In this document: positions 42,183-42,500 of the stretch, in pieces
How the letters are laid out: the number at the start of each line of letters is the position of its first letter
How positions within the stretch are numbered: the stretch's first letter is position 1
Assembly (NCBI GenBank): GCA_002394335.1
Contig: DGTP01000001.1
Location: 103,403-145,902, forward strand
Length of the DNA stretch: 42,500 bases
From: Bacteroidales bacterium UBA4333
GTDB taxonomy: Bacteria; Bacteroidota; Bacteroidia; Bacteroidales; Paludibacteraceae
Direction of reading: 5' to 3'
The notes under the pieces: generated by a model
What the model was told of the DNA's origin: nothing
Databases searched by the model: none
The model's input: only the letters and a program-made list of their open reading frames with translations
Made by a program: the position numbers and the translations under genes

Positions 42183-42500
42183 AAGGCAAACACCCATTTG
42201 AGACGTTCACGTGAATGACAGGTAATTGACAGCAGATAGTGTCGACAATGGGTAACGGATGACTAAGAATATACAAGAACAACTAACGTCGCAATCGGCA
42301 AATGGATCGCAAGAGAAAGAAATTTGACATGGCACAAGTGGCATAGTTGGCATAGTTGAGTCCTATAAAATTCAAGAAGAGTGCCAAGAGTGTCAAGTGT
42401 GCCAAACAAAAAATAAACATGAGATAGTTGAGACTTTGAGACTTTAGAAAGTGTTGGGAGACCTTGAAAATAAAGGATGACTTTTCCTAAATAGTGTTGA
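42183..42500. other. Non-coding end of locus B, continuing beyond the window
   Basis: No gene is supported in these 318 nt. The region holds the modular repeat array at 42262-42446. The stretch after it (AAGTGTTGGGAGACC ... ) runs to the window edge without an open frame. A gene served by the array would lie to the right of the window. Confidence 0.5.
42262..42446 (+). repeat. Modular repeat array, locus B
   Basis: In order: a 27-nt block (42262-42288) matching 6782-6808 at 25 of 27 positions; an imperfect hairpin GCAATC/GATCGC; arm 1 with 9-bp units TGGCACAAG, TGGCATAGT, TGGCATAGT (42330-42356); 23 nt; arm 2 of the same unit type inverted (42380-42406); AACAAAAAAT (42405-42414); and an 8-bp-period repeat TGAGACTT twice (42429-42446). 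Order and orientation equal locus A while the unit sequences differ. Confidence 0.65.

Noticed and set aside
41769..42197. 142-codon minus-strand frame opposite the 120-residue protein
   Set aside because: It is antisense to the more protein-like plus-strand frame and has no promoter or family feature.

Overview
The window is chromosomal DNA of a Bacteroidota bacterium, most likely order Bacteroidales. The evidence is: at least seven promoters of the Bacteroidetes type (-33 TTG, exactly 20 nt, -7 TAnnTTTG), starts without Shine-Dalgarno sequences, TonB-dependent receptors paired with lipoproteins, a BtuB/BtuG/BtuH-like cobalamin locus behind a B12 riboswitch, DUF1573, DUF4325 and DUF5689 proteins, and a secreted protein with a type IX secretion (T9SS) C-terminal tail. 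Genus cannot be fixed from sequence alone. No tRNA, rRNA, IS element or CRISPR array was seen.

Layout. 1-809: the 5' end of a BspA-like leucine-rich-repeat surface protein on the minus strand, with a long structured leader. 810-6276: a minus-strand redox/small-molecule cluster (iron-sulfur flavoprotein, AraC regulator, small ferredoxin-fold protein, secreted flavodoxin-cyclophilin fusion, lipoprotein alpha/beta hydrolase, lipoprotein amidohydrolase-monooxygenase fusion). 6277-7220: about 950 nt with no convincing gene, full of repeats and hairpins (locus A). 7221-9805: a phosphoethanolamine-transferase-like membrane enzyme, a rod-shaped candidate ncRNA, and a DUF4325 protein. 9913-16371: a plus-strand operon pheS, HPr-kinase-like, nucleotidyltransferase-like, nadK, lgt, fmt, HD hydrolase. 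16381-19812: secA, whose promoter is embedded in a terminator hairpin. 19833-24000: cobalamin uptake operon with riboswitch. 24004-25768: Na/phosphate symporter. 25872-28123: T9SS-exported VWA protein plus a small lipoprotein. 28112-41080: nine tightly packed minus-strand genes, read from relA/spoT through DUF1573, meaB, dnaB, asnS, a TonB-dependent receptor, a DUF5689 lipoprotein and cvpA to folK. 41160-42500: locus B, with repeats, a strong promoter, a highly structured RNA of 300-410 nt, strong terminators, an unknown 120-residue protein and a repeat array.

How it fits together. The operons join translation and replication housekeeping (pheS, fmt, asnS, dnaB, relA/spoT), envelope biogenesis (lgt, secA, lipoproteins, an EptA-like enzyme) and nutrient capture (B12, phosphate). 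MeaB, the chaperone of a B12-dependent mutase, makes the B12 uptake locus physiologically relevant here.

The most unusual material is non-coding. Loci A and B lie 34-35 kb apart and share two repeat families: an 11-bp-period array in opposite orientations, and a module in which a near-identical 27-nt block precedes inverted arms of 9-bp TGNCA-type repeats, an AACAAAAAAT box and an 8-bp-period array. The architecture is conserved while the repeat sequences differ. Two other stretches fold into long-range structured RNAs that I cannot assign to a known family.
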